Shown here: one piece after another, positions 26,101 to 33,631 of the stretch
How the letters are laid out: every line of letters starts with the position of its first letter
Numbering within the stretch: position 1 is the stretch's first letter
Origin: Paraburkholderia sp. SOS3
GTDB lineage: Bacteria > Pseudomonadota > Gammaproteobacteria > Burkholderiales > Burkholderiaceae
Direction of reading: 5' to 3'
Assembly: GCF_001922345.1 (NCBI RefSeq)
Contig: NZ_CP018812.1
Coordinates: 1,736,001 to 1,800,000, forward strand
DNA: 64,000 nucleotides
The notes under the pieces: model-generated
Seen by the model: the letters and a program-made list of their open reading frames with translations, nothing else
Told to the model about the DNA's origin: nothing
The model's database searches: none
Made by a program: the position numbers and the translations under genes

Positions 26101-26195
26101 CGCGTTTTTGTGGCCGGTGCGAGCGCGGTATCGGCGCTGCTATCGCGCGGCAATTATCGGCTGGACAAAGGGCCTCGCCCGCGCCGCTGGCGACA
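26101..26195 (+). pseudogene. Short-chain dehydrogenase remnant
   Basis: Three frames together spell fragments of an SDR: VFVAGAS, then after a shift RGIGAAIARQL (the nucleotide-binding loop). Directly after these, in another frame, comes IIGWTKGLAR, a motif that normally lies about 150 residues later, after the catalytic tyrosine. The fragment therefore carries a large deletion plus frameshifts. It lies between the promoter at 26021 and the intact SDR gene and probably represents an older gene of that transcript. Confidence 0.5.
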
Positions 26196-26313
26196 GCGGG
26201 GAAATTGGTGGGCTGGCGGGCCTTTTCAGTAGCGCTTGCCGGACCTTTTATCGCGCTGGGGGCGAGCCGTCTGCCATACCGCTTCGTTCTTCTCCAAACA
26301 AAGGAATCTGATC

Positions 26314-27057
26314 ATGGAATCTCGTCTTTCCGGCAAGGTTGCGTTTGTCACGGGCGGAGCGCGGGGCATTGGCGCGGCGGTGGTGCGCCGTCTCGCGCGG
26401 GAAGGGGCGGCGGTCGCATTCACCTATCACAGTTCGGCGGACAGCGCGCTGGCCCTTGCCGACAGCGTCAGGAAAGACGGAGGCAATGCGCTGGCGATCA
26501 AGGCCGATGTCGCGAACGACGAAGCGCTCACGCGTGCAATCGACGATGCGGCGAAGGAAATGGGCAAGGTGGACATTCTTGTCAATAATGCCGGTGTGCT
26601 GTATCTCGGCACCGTAGACAGTTTCTCGCTGGAAGATTTCGACAAGACACTGGCCGTCAATGTCCGCGCCGTATTCGTCGGCGTGAAGGCGGTGTTGCCA
26701 CACATGGGACAGGGCGGCCGCATCATCACGATCGGCAGCTGCAATTCCGAGCGCATGCCGTTTCCGGGCGGCAGCGCTTACGCGATGAGCAAGTCGGCGC
26801 TGCGCGGCCTGACGCAAGGCATGGCGCGCGACCTCGCGCCTCGAGGCATTACCGTAAACAACGTGCACCCGGGTCCGGTCGACACCGATATGAATCCGCA
26901 GAACACCGAGTTCGGAGCGAAGCTGCACGAGTTGATGGCGGTGCAGCGGCATAGCACGGCCGACGAGATCGCCGGCATGGTGGCCTATGTCGCGAGCGAC
27001 GAGGCGGCATTCGTGACAGGCGCAAATCTGGGCATCGACGGCGGCATCAACGCGTGA
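26314..27057 (+). CDS. Short-chain dehydrogenase/reductase (classical SDR)
   Basis: A 247-residue NAD(P)-dependent oxidoreductase. It shows the cofactor loop TGGARGIG (residues ~13-20), NNAGVLYLG, the catalytic serine in IGSCNSE, and Y..K in SAYAMSKSAL. The C-terminus GANLGIDGGINA is typical of FabG/3-oxoacyl reductase-like proteins. The ATG at 26314 follows AAAGGAA. It is probably transcribed from the promoter at 26021 and lies beside a convergent TetR regulator whose stop is 110 bp downstream. The substrate is not predictable. Confidence 0.87.
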   Translation: MESRLSGKVAFVTGGARGIGAAVVRRLAREGAAVAFTYHSSADSALALADSVRKDGGNALAIKADVANDEALTRAIDDAAKEMGKVDILVNNAGVLYLGTVDSFSLEDFDKTLAVNVRAVFVGVKAVLPHMGQGGRIITIGSCNSERMPFPGGSAYAMSKSALRGLTQGMARDLAPRGITVNNVHPGPVDTDMNPQNTEFGAKLHELMAVQRHSTADEIAGMVAYVASDEAAFVTGANLGIDGGINA

Positions 27058-27166
27058 AGAACTGGCACGACCCGCATCGTGCAGGCAGAGGGGTCACAGT
27101 CGCTTGCCTGTAGGGCAGGCGTCCTGTTTCGTGGTGCCTGGACCGTGCGGCGATCTCTTGCGTCGT

Positions 27167-27787
27167 TCAACGGCGCGCGGCCGTGTTTCCCGTCAATACA
27201 GGCCAGCCTGCCAACGCAGCCTTGCCGGTTTTGGCGAGCGAGGCGCGACTCGCTCCATCGCGAGCCTGGATCGACATGCCTTGTTGTACCGTCATCAGAT
27301 ACGTGGCCAGCCCGTTGACATCTGTGCAAGCCGCAATCTCTCCGGTCTTCACGCCGGACGCCAGTTTGCGCGCCAGCGTTTTCGCGCATTCGCTTCGTCT
27401 GCGTATGAGCTCGTCGCGGACCGAGGCGCTGTCGTCCGCGGCGTGGAGTGCCGACAACACAACGAGGCATCCGGTTGGTTTGCCTTTGCGCGTAAATGCC
27501 CGTGCGCTCTCCATCAGAAATCCTTCTGCTGCGTCATAGGCGGTCTGCGCGGCCGCGACGGTTCCCCATATCGAAGCCCCATCCGTTTTGACGTACAACG
27601 CGACTGCCTCGCGAAAAAGCGCTTCTTTCGATCCAAACGCCGCATACAGACTCGGCGACGCAATGCCCATCGCAGACGTCAGGTCGACCATCGACGCGCC
27701 ATCGAAACCTTTCGCCCAGAACACATCCATCGCGCGGGCCAGGGCCACGTCCCGGTCAAAGCCACGCGGTCTTCCACGGGTTCCCAT
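27167..27787 (-). CDS. TetR-family regulator (AcrR type)
   Basis: A 206-residue TetR regulator. The N-terminal HTH covers residues ~5-60 (RGRPRGFDRDVALARAMDVFW, then MVDLTSAMGIASPSLYAAFGSKEALF). The ligand domain has FTRKGKPTGCLVVLSAL and GLATYLMTVQQGMSIQARDG, common in TetR proteins that govern SDR or reductase genes. The ATG at 27787 has a GGAG site 7 bases upstream; a TTG four codons earlier is the alternative. It is convergent with the SDR gene. A palindrome lies just upstream of its start. Confidence 0.87.
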   Translation of the reverse strand: MGTRGRPRGFDRDVALARAMDVFWAKGFDGASMVDLTSAMGIASPSLYAAFGSKEALFREAVALYVKTDGASIWGTVAAAQTAYDAAEGFLMESARAFTRKGKPTGCLVVLSALHAADDSASVRDELIRRRSECAKTLARKLASGVKTGEIAACTDVNGLATYLMTVQQGMSIQARDGASRASLAKTGKAALAGWPVLTGNTAARR

Positions 27788-27810
27788 CGCGAACTCCAAT
27801 TATTTGTCGT

Positions 27811-27826
27811 TCAGTATATATTCTGA
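27811..27826. promoter_or_regulatory. Palindromic operator candidate upstream of the TetR gene
   Basis: TCAGTATATATTCTGA, with TCAG/CTGA arms and an AT-rich core, lies 24 bp before the TetR start. It probably serves as that regulator's own operator. Confidence 0.45.
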
Positions 27827-27897
27827 CCGATAGATGCCAAGCCGTAACGGAATGACTGCTTTTCGCGCGAGCGCTGCCATTGCATGCGGCATGCGCC

Positions 27898-28503
27898 TCA
27901 TTGATTGCGCGAAGCGCTTTGGTCCGCTTCGGGCCAGGCAGACATCGCAATGTCGATCATGTGCTCGAGCACTTCAGACGACGCGCCACTCTGCGGAAAG
28001 TTCAGAACCGCCTGCAAGACGCCGAGATAGTACCAGGCCAACGCGTCCACATCGCTCTCGGGACCAAGCTCGCCCGTCGCTACGGCTTCGCGCAGTAGAT
28101 TCGCGAAAACTTCGCGTTGTCTCGCAATGCCGGCAAGTGCAGTTGCCTTGCCCGCAGCGGCGAGATCGATCAATTCGACGCTGCTTCGCGACAGCAGGCA
28201 ACCGGCCGGGCGCCGCGACGCACCGGGTTTCGGCAAGAAATCGCGCAATATCGCCTCCACGCTTGCGCGCGCCGAATCGGCACGCGCCGAAGTCATCCGT
28301 TTGATCACCCGCTCCGTGTAGACCTCCAGCGCATCGCGGAAAAGGTTGTCCTTGTCGCCAAAGCGCAGGTAGAGGCTCGAGCGCGACAAGCCGGTCGCCT
28401 CCGTGAGGTCATGGATCGAAGCGGTCGCATAGCCGTGGCGCCAGAAGACGTCGATCGCGGCGGCGATGACGGCGCCCTCGTGATATTGCGGCTTTCCACT
28501 CAT
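27898..28503 (-). CDS. TetR-family regulator
   Basis: A 201-residue TetR regulator. The HTH covers residues ~8-55 (AAAIDVFWRHGYATASIHDLTEATGLSRSSLYLRFGDKDNLF). The ligand domain includes RRPAGCLLSRSSVELIDLA and ALAWYYLGVLQAVLNF. The ATG at 28503 is chosen over longer in-frame starts because it opens directly on the HTH and follows AGGAGAATG. It is divergent from the NmrA-like gene, and the 80-bp spacer holds two matching palindromic sites, so it very probably represses both itself and that gene. Confidence 0.88.
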   Translation of the reverse strand: MSGKPQYHEGAVIAAAIDVFWRHGYATASIHDLTEATGLSRSSLYLRFGDKDNLFRDALEVYTERVIKRMTSARADSARASVEAILRDFLPKPGASRRPAGCLLSRSSVELIDLAAAGKATALAGIARQREVFANLLREAVATGELGPESDVDALAWYYLGVLQAVLNFPQSGASSEVLEHMIDIAMSAWPEADQSASRNQ

Positions 28504-28523
28504 ACATTCTCCTGTTGACAAAC

Positions 28524-28562
28524 TGGAACGATTGTTCCATGATTCTTGTACCGATCGTTCCA
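28524..28562. promoter_or_regulatory. Pair of TetR operator candidates
   Basis: TGGAACGATTGTTCCA (28524-28539) is a 6-4-6 inverted repeat. GTACCGATCGTTCCA (28548-28562) is a second, partial copy of the same GGAACGATC motif in the opposite orientation. Both lie in the spacer between the TetR gene and the divergent NmrA-like gene, overlapping where promoters must be. Confidence 0.65.
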
Positions 28563-28583
28563 TCATACATCAGGGGAAGTGCC

Positions 28584-29480
28584 GTGCTCAATCAGTCACC
28601 TCAGCCACCTCACCCGGTATCGCGCCGCTTGCGCGTCGCCGTCGCAGGCGCGACGGGCCGTGTCGGCGCCACATTAATCGATCGACTGGGCGCGGATCCC
28701 GTCGATGTCATTGCACTGACGCGGCAAAGCGCTGCAGCGCACTGGGCGTCGAACGTGGCTGCCGCGACGGTGGACTTCGACCGGCACGCTACGCTTCAGG
28801 AGGCGCTTCGCGGCGTCGATAAGCTGTTTGTCGCACACGGCACATCGGCCCGGCAGGTGCAGAACGAGATCGCGCTTATCGACGCCGCCGTAGCCGCCGG
28901 TGTTCGCCACATCGTCAAGCTTTCGGTCATGGGGCCGGCAACGCGGCTCAATCCGTTTGCCTGGCACATGCAGATCGAAGCCCATCTGGCCCGCCAGCCG
29001 GTCGCGTCGACTGCACTGAGGCCCGCCACTTTCGCCGACGTGCTCAAGCGCGCAGGCGCCCTCGTAGCGGCAGGCCGTTGGGCCGGGGCAGCAGGCGACG
29101 GCAGTGCGAACTTCATCGATACGCGAGACGTTGCCGAAGCGGCACGCGTTGCCTTGCTCGAAGACGTCGCTGACCAGTCCCAGCGCGCATATCACCTGAG
29201 CGGGCCGCGCAACTGGACGATGCAGCAGATAGCCGACGAGTTATCGCATCTGCTCGGCCGGCCGGTTGTGTATCACCATCGGTCGCCGGCGGAGCATCGC
29301 GAGGCCTTGCTTGCCGATGGGCAGCCCGCGCTGGTTGCCGACCTGCTCGTCGGTTTGGACCTGCTTTTCAGCGAATCGGCGCTCGCAGAAACCACCTCGA
29401 CCGTCGAGAAACTGACAGGCCAGCCTCCGCGTTCCTTGTCTGACTGGCTGAGAGAAAACATCGCGATCTTCCAGCAATAA
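28584..29480 (+). CDS. NmrA-like NAD(P)-binding protein (atypical SDR)
   Basis: A 298-residue NmrA/HSCARG or quinone-reductase-like atypical SDR. The N-terminal VAVAGATGRVGATLIDRLG is the NADP loop. VRHIVKLSVMGP, with no YxxxK catalytic pair, and ALRPATFADVLKRAG are typical of the NmrA type. The GTG at 28584 is chosen because AGGGGAAG lies 6-12 bases upstream; ATG codons further up sit within the operator region. It is divergent from and probably repressed by the adjacent TetR. Relatives sense redox state or reduce quinones. Confidence 0.82.
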   Translation: MLNQSPQPPHPVSRRLRVAVAGATGRVGATLIDRLGADPVDVIALTRQSAAAHWASNVAAATVDFDRHATLQEALRGVDKLFVAHGTSARQVQNEIALIDAAVAAGVRHIVKLSVMGPATRLNPFAWHMQIEAHLARQPVASTALRPATFADVLKRAGALVAAGRWAGAAGDGSANFIDTRDVAEAARVALLEDVADQSQRAYHLSGPRNWTMQQIADELSHLLGRPVVYHHRSPAEHREALLADGQPALVADLLVGLDLLFSESALAETTSTVEKLTGQPPRSLSDWLRENIAIFQQ

Positions 29481-29608
29481 GCGCATTCATCGCTCGCACT
29501 CGCGAGGCGCTGAAAGCGTGCCGATTTAAGGTTGGTACCTGGAGGCGGATTGGAACGGCCAGAGTTTCCCGCAGTCTGGCCATAACTCCATAGAAATCTT
29601 GCGGGGAC

Positions 29609-30121
29609 ATGAGACAAGTGATGAACAATCGATCGTTGCGCGCCCGCCGCGGGCTACCGCTTGCGGTACTGCTTTCGTTGCTGGCAGGACCGGCTTTTTC
29701 GCAAACGGCGGACGTGACACCTGCCGACACTGAGGCAGTTCGCAAGCTGTTTCTCCAGCAGGCGGCCGCCGAGACCGCGCATGACATCGACGCGCTGAAC
29801 GGCATGTTCGCGCCTGCCGCGCCAGGGCAGCCTGATCCCGTTTCGTTCGTGGCGCGCGCATACCGCTTCTGGGGCAAGGACGCCGTGATGCAGCATTTCA
29901 AGCAGACCTTCGCCGGGACATGGAGTCTCGAGCCAGACCCGAGTGCGCTGCGCGTCATTGCGCTGAACCACGATACGGTGCAGGTGTATGCGCCGACCAA
30001 AGTGACGATCGGCGCGCCGGGTCAGCCCGCGAAGACCGCGACGTTTCTGATCAACGAATTTATGATCCGCAGCCCGTCCGGCTGGAAGGTTGCCGCGGTG
30101 ATTCCGGTGCCGGCGCAATAG
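29609..30121 (+). CDS. Exported SnoaL-like protein, copy 1
   Basis: A 170-residue protein with a signal peptide (basic start, then LPLAVLLSLLAGPAFSQ, cleavage near residue 32). The mature domain, beginning TPADTEAVRKLFLQQAAAETAHDIDALNGMF, is of the SnoaL/DUF4440 (NTF2-like) fold. It has FWGKDAVMQHFKQTFAGTW and a C-terminal GWKVAAVIPVPAQ. Such domains often bind small ligands, and no catalytic set is visible. The start could also be the ATG at 29621. The next gene is a tandem paralogue starting 22 bases after the stop, and both genes end in the same PVPAQ. Confidence 0.75.
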   Translation: MRQVMNNRSLRARRGLPLAVLLSLLAGPAFSQTADVTPADTEAVRKLFLQQAAAETAHDIDALNGMFAPAAPGQPDPVSFVARAYRFWGKDAVMQHFKQTFAGTWSLEPDPSALRVIALNHDTVQVYAPTKVTIGAPGQPAKTATFLINEFMIRSPSGWKVAAVIPVPAQ

Positions 30122-30142
30122 AGCGCAATAGGGGACGAGCAG

Positions 30143-30628
30143 ATGAATATTCATACCATGCTGGCCTGCTGCGCGGCTGCCTCGCTGGTCAGTCTCGCGC
30201 ACGCTGAAACGCCGCATCGTTTTACCGATGCGGACCGCCAGGCCGTTGAAGCGGTTTTCATCCGGCAAGCGCAGGCGGCCACCGCGCACGACATCAACGC
30301 GTTCGAGGGTGTGCTGGTCTCGGCGCCGGCCGGCGAGCCCGATCCGATTGTGCTGCTCGCTCGGTCCTATCAGTTCTGGGGCAAGCCGGCTCTGATCGAG
30401 CATTTCAAGAAAACGTTCGAGGGCGTGTGGAAGTTCGAGCCGGACACTGCGAAGATCCGCATTGTTCCGCTCACCGCTGACGTTGCGCAGTTGTATGCTC
30501 CTACGCGGGTCACGGTCGGCGCTTCGGAAGCCACCGCAAAGACCGCGTCGTTTCTCGTCTATGAAACGGCCGTGCGAACCGCTGACGGCTGGCGCATTGC
30601 GTCGATCGTTCCGGTGCCCGCGCAGTAG
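30143..30628 (+). CDS. Exported SnoaL-like protein, copy 2
   Basis: A 161-residue tandem paralogue of the preceding gene. It has a signal peptide (MNIHTMLACCAAASLVSLAHA) and a mature domain with matching landmarks: TAHDINAFEGVL, FWGKPALIEHFKKTFEGVWKFEPD, YAPTRVTVGASE, GWRIASIVPVPAQ. A GGGGACGAG ribosome site lies just before the ATG. The two are probably cotranscribed and arose by duplication. Divergence outside the landmarks suggests the duplication is not recent. Function is unknown; NTF2-like proteins in the periplasm may bind small hydrophobic ligands. Confidence 0.75.
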   Translation: MNIHTMLACCAAASLVSLAHAETPHRFTDADRQAVEAVFIRQAQAATAHDINAFEGVLVSAPAGEPDPIVLLARSYQFWGKPALIEHFKKTFEGVWKFEPDTAKIRIVPLTADVAQLYAPTRVTVGASEATAKTASFLVYETAVRTADGWRIASIVPVPAQ

Positions 30629-30703
30629 CCGGTGCGTATTGCTTCGCGTTGCCGTGCTCTGTTGTGCAGGGCACGCGAGTTTCCCGTGCCGCCTGTGCCT
30701 TCG

Positions 30704-31189
30704 TCATCGCCAGCGTTCATAAAGCACGGCACCAACGACGAAGAAGACGGTGTGCGCTACCGCAAACGTCAGCGCGCCGGTCAGGGAAAGAATGCGGGAG
30801 CCTGCGAATCCCTGGCCGATCATCGGCAGCACGAGGCAAGCGTTGGCGAGCCAGACTAGAGCGGCGACAAGAAGACCTTTCGCCAAGGCGGGCGCGCGCC
30901 AATTGCCGAGTACGACGGCATAGGCGACCATCATGGCTACGCCTATGACAATATGAAAAGCCTGCTGGAACATCCACGTGGCCACTAACGGGGGAACGGG
31001 CACCCCAGCCAGTTTGACCAGCAGCGTCAGAAGTCCTCCACGCGCAGTCACGATATGAACGGACTCAGCCGCGATCAGGATTGCCGTGTTCAGGAGAATC
31101 GCCAGAACACCGGCAAAAATGCTTGCGCGGAAGTTGATTGAAAAGCGGGCATCGAGACGACGCGGCGGCTCATGCGAGAAGGTGTTCAT
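30704..31189 (-). CDS. Four-helix membrane protein of unknown function
   Basis: A 161-residue integral membrane protein. Hydrophobic segments are at about residues 24-45 (SIFAGVLAILLNTAILIAAE), 52-92 (LLTLLVKLAGVPVPP, FHIVIGVAMMVAYAVVL), 100-125 (GLLVAALVWLANACLVLPM) and 135-158 (LTGALTFAVAHTVFFVVGAVLY). There are no conserved charged catalytic residues. The fold resembles small DUF-type membrane proteins of Burkholderia. It is convergent with the SnoaL pair and has no clear operon partner. Confidence 0.6.
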   Translation of the reverse strand: MNTFSHEPPRRLDARFSINFRASIFAGVLAILLNTAILIAAESVHIVTARGGLLTLLVKLAGVPVPPLVATWMFQQAFHIVIGVAMMVAYAVVLGNWRAPALAKGLLVAALVWLANACLVLPMIGQGFAGSRILSLTGALTFAVAHTVFFVVGAVLYERWR

Positions 31190-31546
31190 TCAATGGCACT
31201 CCGGTATCCGGTTTGATGCATCGCAGTCGAAGATTCGCGCGAAGGCCCGATCTCCTGCTTGGGAAACGGTATCGCTCGCCGCTTATTCCACGGACAGCAA
31301 AAAAAAGAGGGTGAGCCGCGGCGATAGCGGAGGAAGTGCGTCGTCAGCGAGGCATAACCCGAAGGCATGGGACGCATCGAAAGTAGGTATTTTTCGCCTC
31401 TTCCTTACCTGGCTAATCTTTCACTCAACGAATCGCACTTGACAGGCCGCTGTGGCCAGCACCGCGAAACGTCTCCGGCAACGCTCAGGAACCTCTGCGG
31501 TTTGCCTTGTCGATGAATGGATGTCGAATTAAATAAGGATATCGAA
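31190..31546. other. Non-coding spacer
   Basis: These 357 bp between two divergent small genes hold no convincing coding frame. An isolated TTGACA occurs at 31440-31445, but no good -10 follows at the right distance. An ATAAGGAT ribosome site closes the region before the ATG at 31547. Confidence 0.5.
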
Positions 31547-31888
31547 ATGCGTATCTATCCAACAGTTACGATTGGCGCCTTGCTCGTTCTCGCGACGACC
31601 GGCTTTGCCTCCCCTGCTTCCGCTCAGGGCCTCAGCCGTGCCGAAGTACGCCAGCAACTCATAGACGCGGAAAACAACGGCTCACGTCTCGTGACCGAGA
31701 CGTCCTATCCCGACATCGGTCTTATCTACTCGCATCAGGCCAGGTCCACAAGCGCGCGGCCAGACGGCATCGGTGGCACACCTGCCGGCACTTCGCAAAC
31801 CAGCAAGCCGGAGAAGGCCAGTCACAACGCGCACCCCGACGACTGCGTCGGCCCGGTGAGCTTCTGCAACATCTATTTCGGCGGCTAA
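31547..31888 (+). CDS. Small exported DUF4148-type protein, copy 1
   Basis: A 113-residue protein with a signal peptide (MRIYPTVTIGALLVLATTGFASPASAQ). The mature N-terminus LSRAEVRQQLIDAENNG is the hallmark of the Burkholderia DUF4148 family. The rest is polar and low in complexity, ending in the cysteine pair motif DDCVGPVSFCNIYFGG. A ribosome site AAGGAT precedes the ATG at 31547; the earlier ATG at 31517 is less likely. It is followed by a paralogue 57 bases downstream. Function is unknown. The protein is periplasmic or surface-located by inference. Confidence 0.78.
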   Translation: MRIYPTVTIGALLVLATTGFASPASAQGLSRAEVRQQLIDAENNGSRLVTETSYPDIGLIYSHQARSTSARPDGIGGTPAGTSQTSKPEKASHNAHPDDCVGPVSFCNIYFGG

Positions 31889-31945
31889 CCCCCTCTGAAT
31901 CTTTGTGGATCTCTTGACAACCTATGACCCGAAGGAGTCGACATC

Positions 31946-32299
31946 ATGAAATCGCTCACATTCGCTTCCATTGCCGCTGCTGCGCTCTTCAGCCCTGTTT
32001 TGTGTTTCGCGCAAACCGCCGCTCCGCTCACGCGCGCCGAGGTCAGAGCCGATCTGATTCGCCTTGAGCAGGCCGGCTACAACCCGGCATCGGCAGACAA
32101 TGTCTACTATCCCGCGAATATTCAGGCAGCCGAAGCAAAAGTCGCGGCTGAGCAGGCGCGGCAGACGTCGAATGACGCAGTCGGCGGCACGGCTGGCAAC
32201 GGCACGTCGGATGCCGGGAAGCGGGCCGCCGCGCCCCGTGATTCGTCCTCGTCATGTGTGGGTCCCGCGAGCTTCTGCGATATCTACTACGGCGAGTGA
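31946..32299 (+). CDS. Small exported DUF4148-type protein, copy 2
   Basis: A 117-residue paralogue of the preceding gene. It has a signal peptide (MKSLTFASIAAAALFSPVLCFAQ), LTRAEVRADLIRLEQAGYNP, the AEAKVAAEQA helix and a C-terminal SSCVGPASFCDIYYGE with the same two cysteines, which could form a disulphide. A GAAGGAG site precedes the ATG. The C-VGP-SFC-IY tail shared by both copies goes beyond the usual DUF4148 core. A possible weak hairpin follows near 32350. Confidence 0.8.
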   Translation: MKSLTFASIAAAALFSPVLCFAQTAAPLTRAEVRADLIRLEQAGYNPASADNVYYPANIQAAEAKVAAEQARQTSNDAVGGTAGNGTSDAGKRAAAPRDSSSSCVGPASFCDIYYGE

Positions 32300-32746
32300 G
32301 ACATCGTGACAGCTATGTATGTCCACCGGGACGGGTATGCCATGGCGTGGCTGCGGCACCTGTCCGGTGCCGTCAGGGCACGATGTGACGTCCCGTTCCT
32401 CTAGCGGCTGCGAGGTCAAACCATGAACGTGCTGTCAGGCCGCCGCATCCTGCATCACCCAGCAGTGATCGGCATTGCGATCTATCTGGCCGAGGTGCTG
32501 ACACGCACCGACAACAGCGTCGCCGGCGCGCTACTCGTGATAGCCGCGATGCTGGTTTCGCGATTCGCCATCGGGGTGCGTCGCCTGTTCGAGAGCGGCA
32601 TGAAGTCGCAGCCGGCTTGCGCCGGATTAGACGGCGCCGCTTTGCGAAAACATTCATGGTTTATGGGAATAACCGCCGTGCGCTCGTGTTTGCACGCTTG
32701 TACCCGCTCCATGAACGAGTGGTCCCACCCGACGACACGAATTCCG
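32300..32746. other. Spacer with an in-frame hydrophobic open stretch
   Basis: Between the DUF4148 pair and the LysR gene the LysR frame is open back to an ATG at 32423, which follows an AGGTC-like site. The first 50 codons read as two hydrophobic segments (VIGIAIYLAEVL and AGALLVIAAMLVSRFAIGV). This could be a small membrane peptide whose stop has been lost, or chance. The LysR start at MNFIHLY (32747) fits the family better. Confidence 0.3.
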
Positions 32747-33625
32747 ATGAACTTCATTCACCTCTACGCATTCTATGAAGTTGCCCGCGCCGGGAGCGTC
32801 AGCGGCGGTGCCGAGCGTCTGCACGTGAGTCAGCCCGCCGTGACGCGTGAAATTCGCGAACTGGAAGACCGTCTCGGCTTGATCCTGTTCGATCGCCTTC
32901 CGCGCGGCGTCGCGCTGACCGAGGCGGGGAGCATTTTGTACGACTACGCAGACCGGATCTTCAAACTGGCCGACGGCGCGGAAAACCGCTTGAAAGAACT
33001 ATCCGGTCTCGACGCAGGGCATATCACGATCGGGGCAAGCGCGACACTTGGCGTCTATTTCGTGCCGGACATCATCGCCCAGTTCAATGCGCAGCACCCG
33101 CGTGTGTCGATCGACCTCGTGGTGACGAACACGGAACGCGTCGAAGCCGGACTGCGCGACCTCACCTATGCACTCGGCTTCATCGAGGGGCCGTTCGACG
33201 ATTCGATTTTCCACGCGCATCGCATCGGTTCGGATGAAATTGCGATCGTCGCGGCATCGTCTCATCCGCGCGCGGGAACGTCGTTGCTCGCGCGCCAGCT
33301 CGTGGATCACGCGGTGATCATGCGCGAGCCGGGATCGGGTACGCGAGCGGTTGTCGAGGAAGCCTATGCGCGGGCCGGCTCGCGTATCGAACCTTTGATG
33401 TCGGTCAGCGATACCGAAGCAATCAAACGCATGCTGCTTGCGCGGCATGCGCTCGCGTATCTGTCGGTACTCAGCGTGAAGGACGAGATACGACGTGGAG
33501 AGCTGACGACGATCGCTGTCGACGACCTGCGCATCGAACGACCGCTGCACATGGTCTGGATGAAGGGCCGGTCTTTATCGCCGAGCAGTCAGGCGATGTT
33601 CGACCTCGTTGTCGAGACGACGTAG
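32747..33625 (+). CDS. LysR-family regulator (CysB/CbbR-like)
   Basis: A 292-residue LysR regulator. The HTH lies in residues 2-62 (FIHLYAFYEVARAGSVSGGAERL, VSQPAVTREIRELEDRLGLILFDR). The effector domain starts near 90 (GHITIGASATLGVYFVPDIIAQF), and the CbbR-like segment VIMREPGSGTRAVVEEA lies near 190. The start codon is chosen by homology since no strong ribosome site is seen. It is convergent with the next LysR gene (6-bp gap). No obvious target is adjacent; the DUF4148 genes upstream are on the same strand. Confidence 0.85.
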   Translation: MNFIHLYAFYEVARAGSVSGGAERLHVSQPAVTREIRELEDRLGLILFDRLPRGVALTEAGSILYDYADRIFKLADGAENRLKELSGLDAGHITIGASATLGVYFVPDIIAQFNAQHPRVSIDLVVTNTERVEAGLRDLTYALGFIEGPFDDSIFHAHRIGSDEIAIVAASSHPRAGTSLLARQLVDHAVIMREPGSGTRAVVEEAYARAGSRIEPLMSVSDTEAIKRMLLARHALAYLSVLSVKDEIRRGELTTIAVDDLRIERPLHMVWMKGRSLSPSSQAMFDLVVETT

Positions 33626-33631
33626 GCCTTG

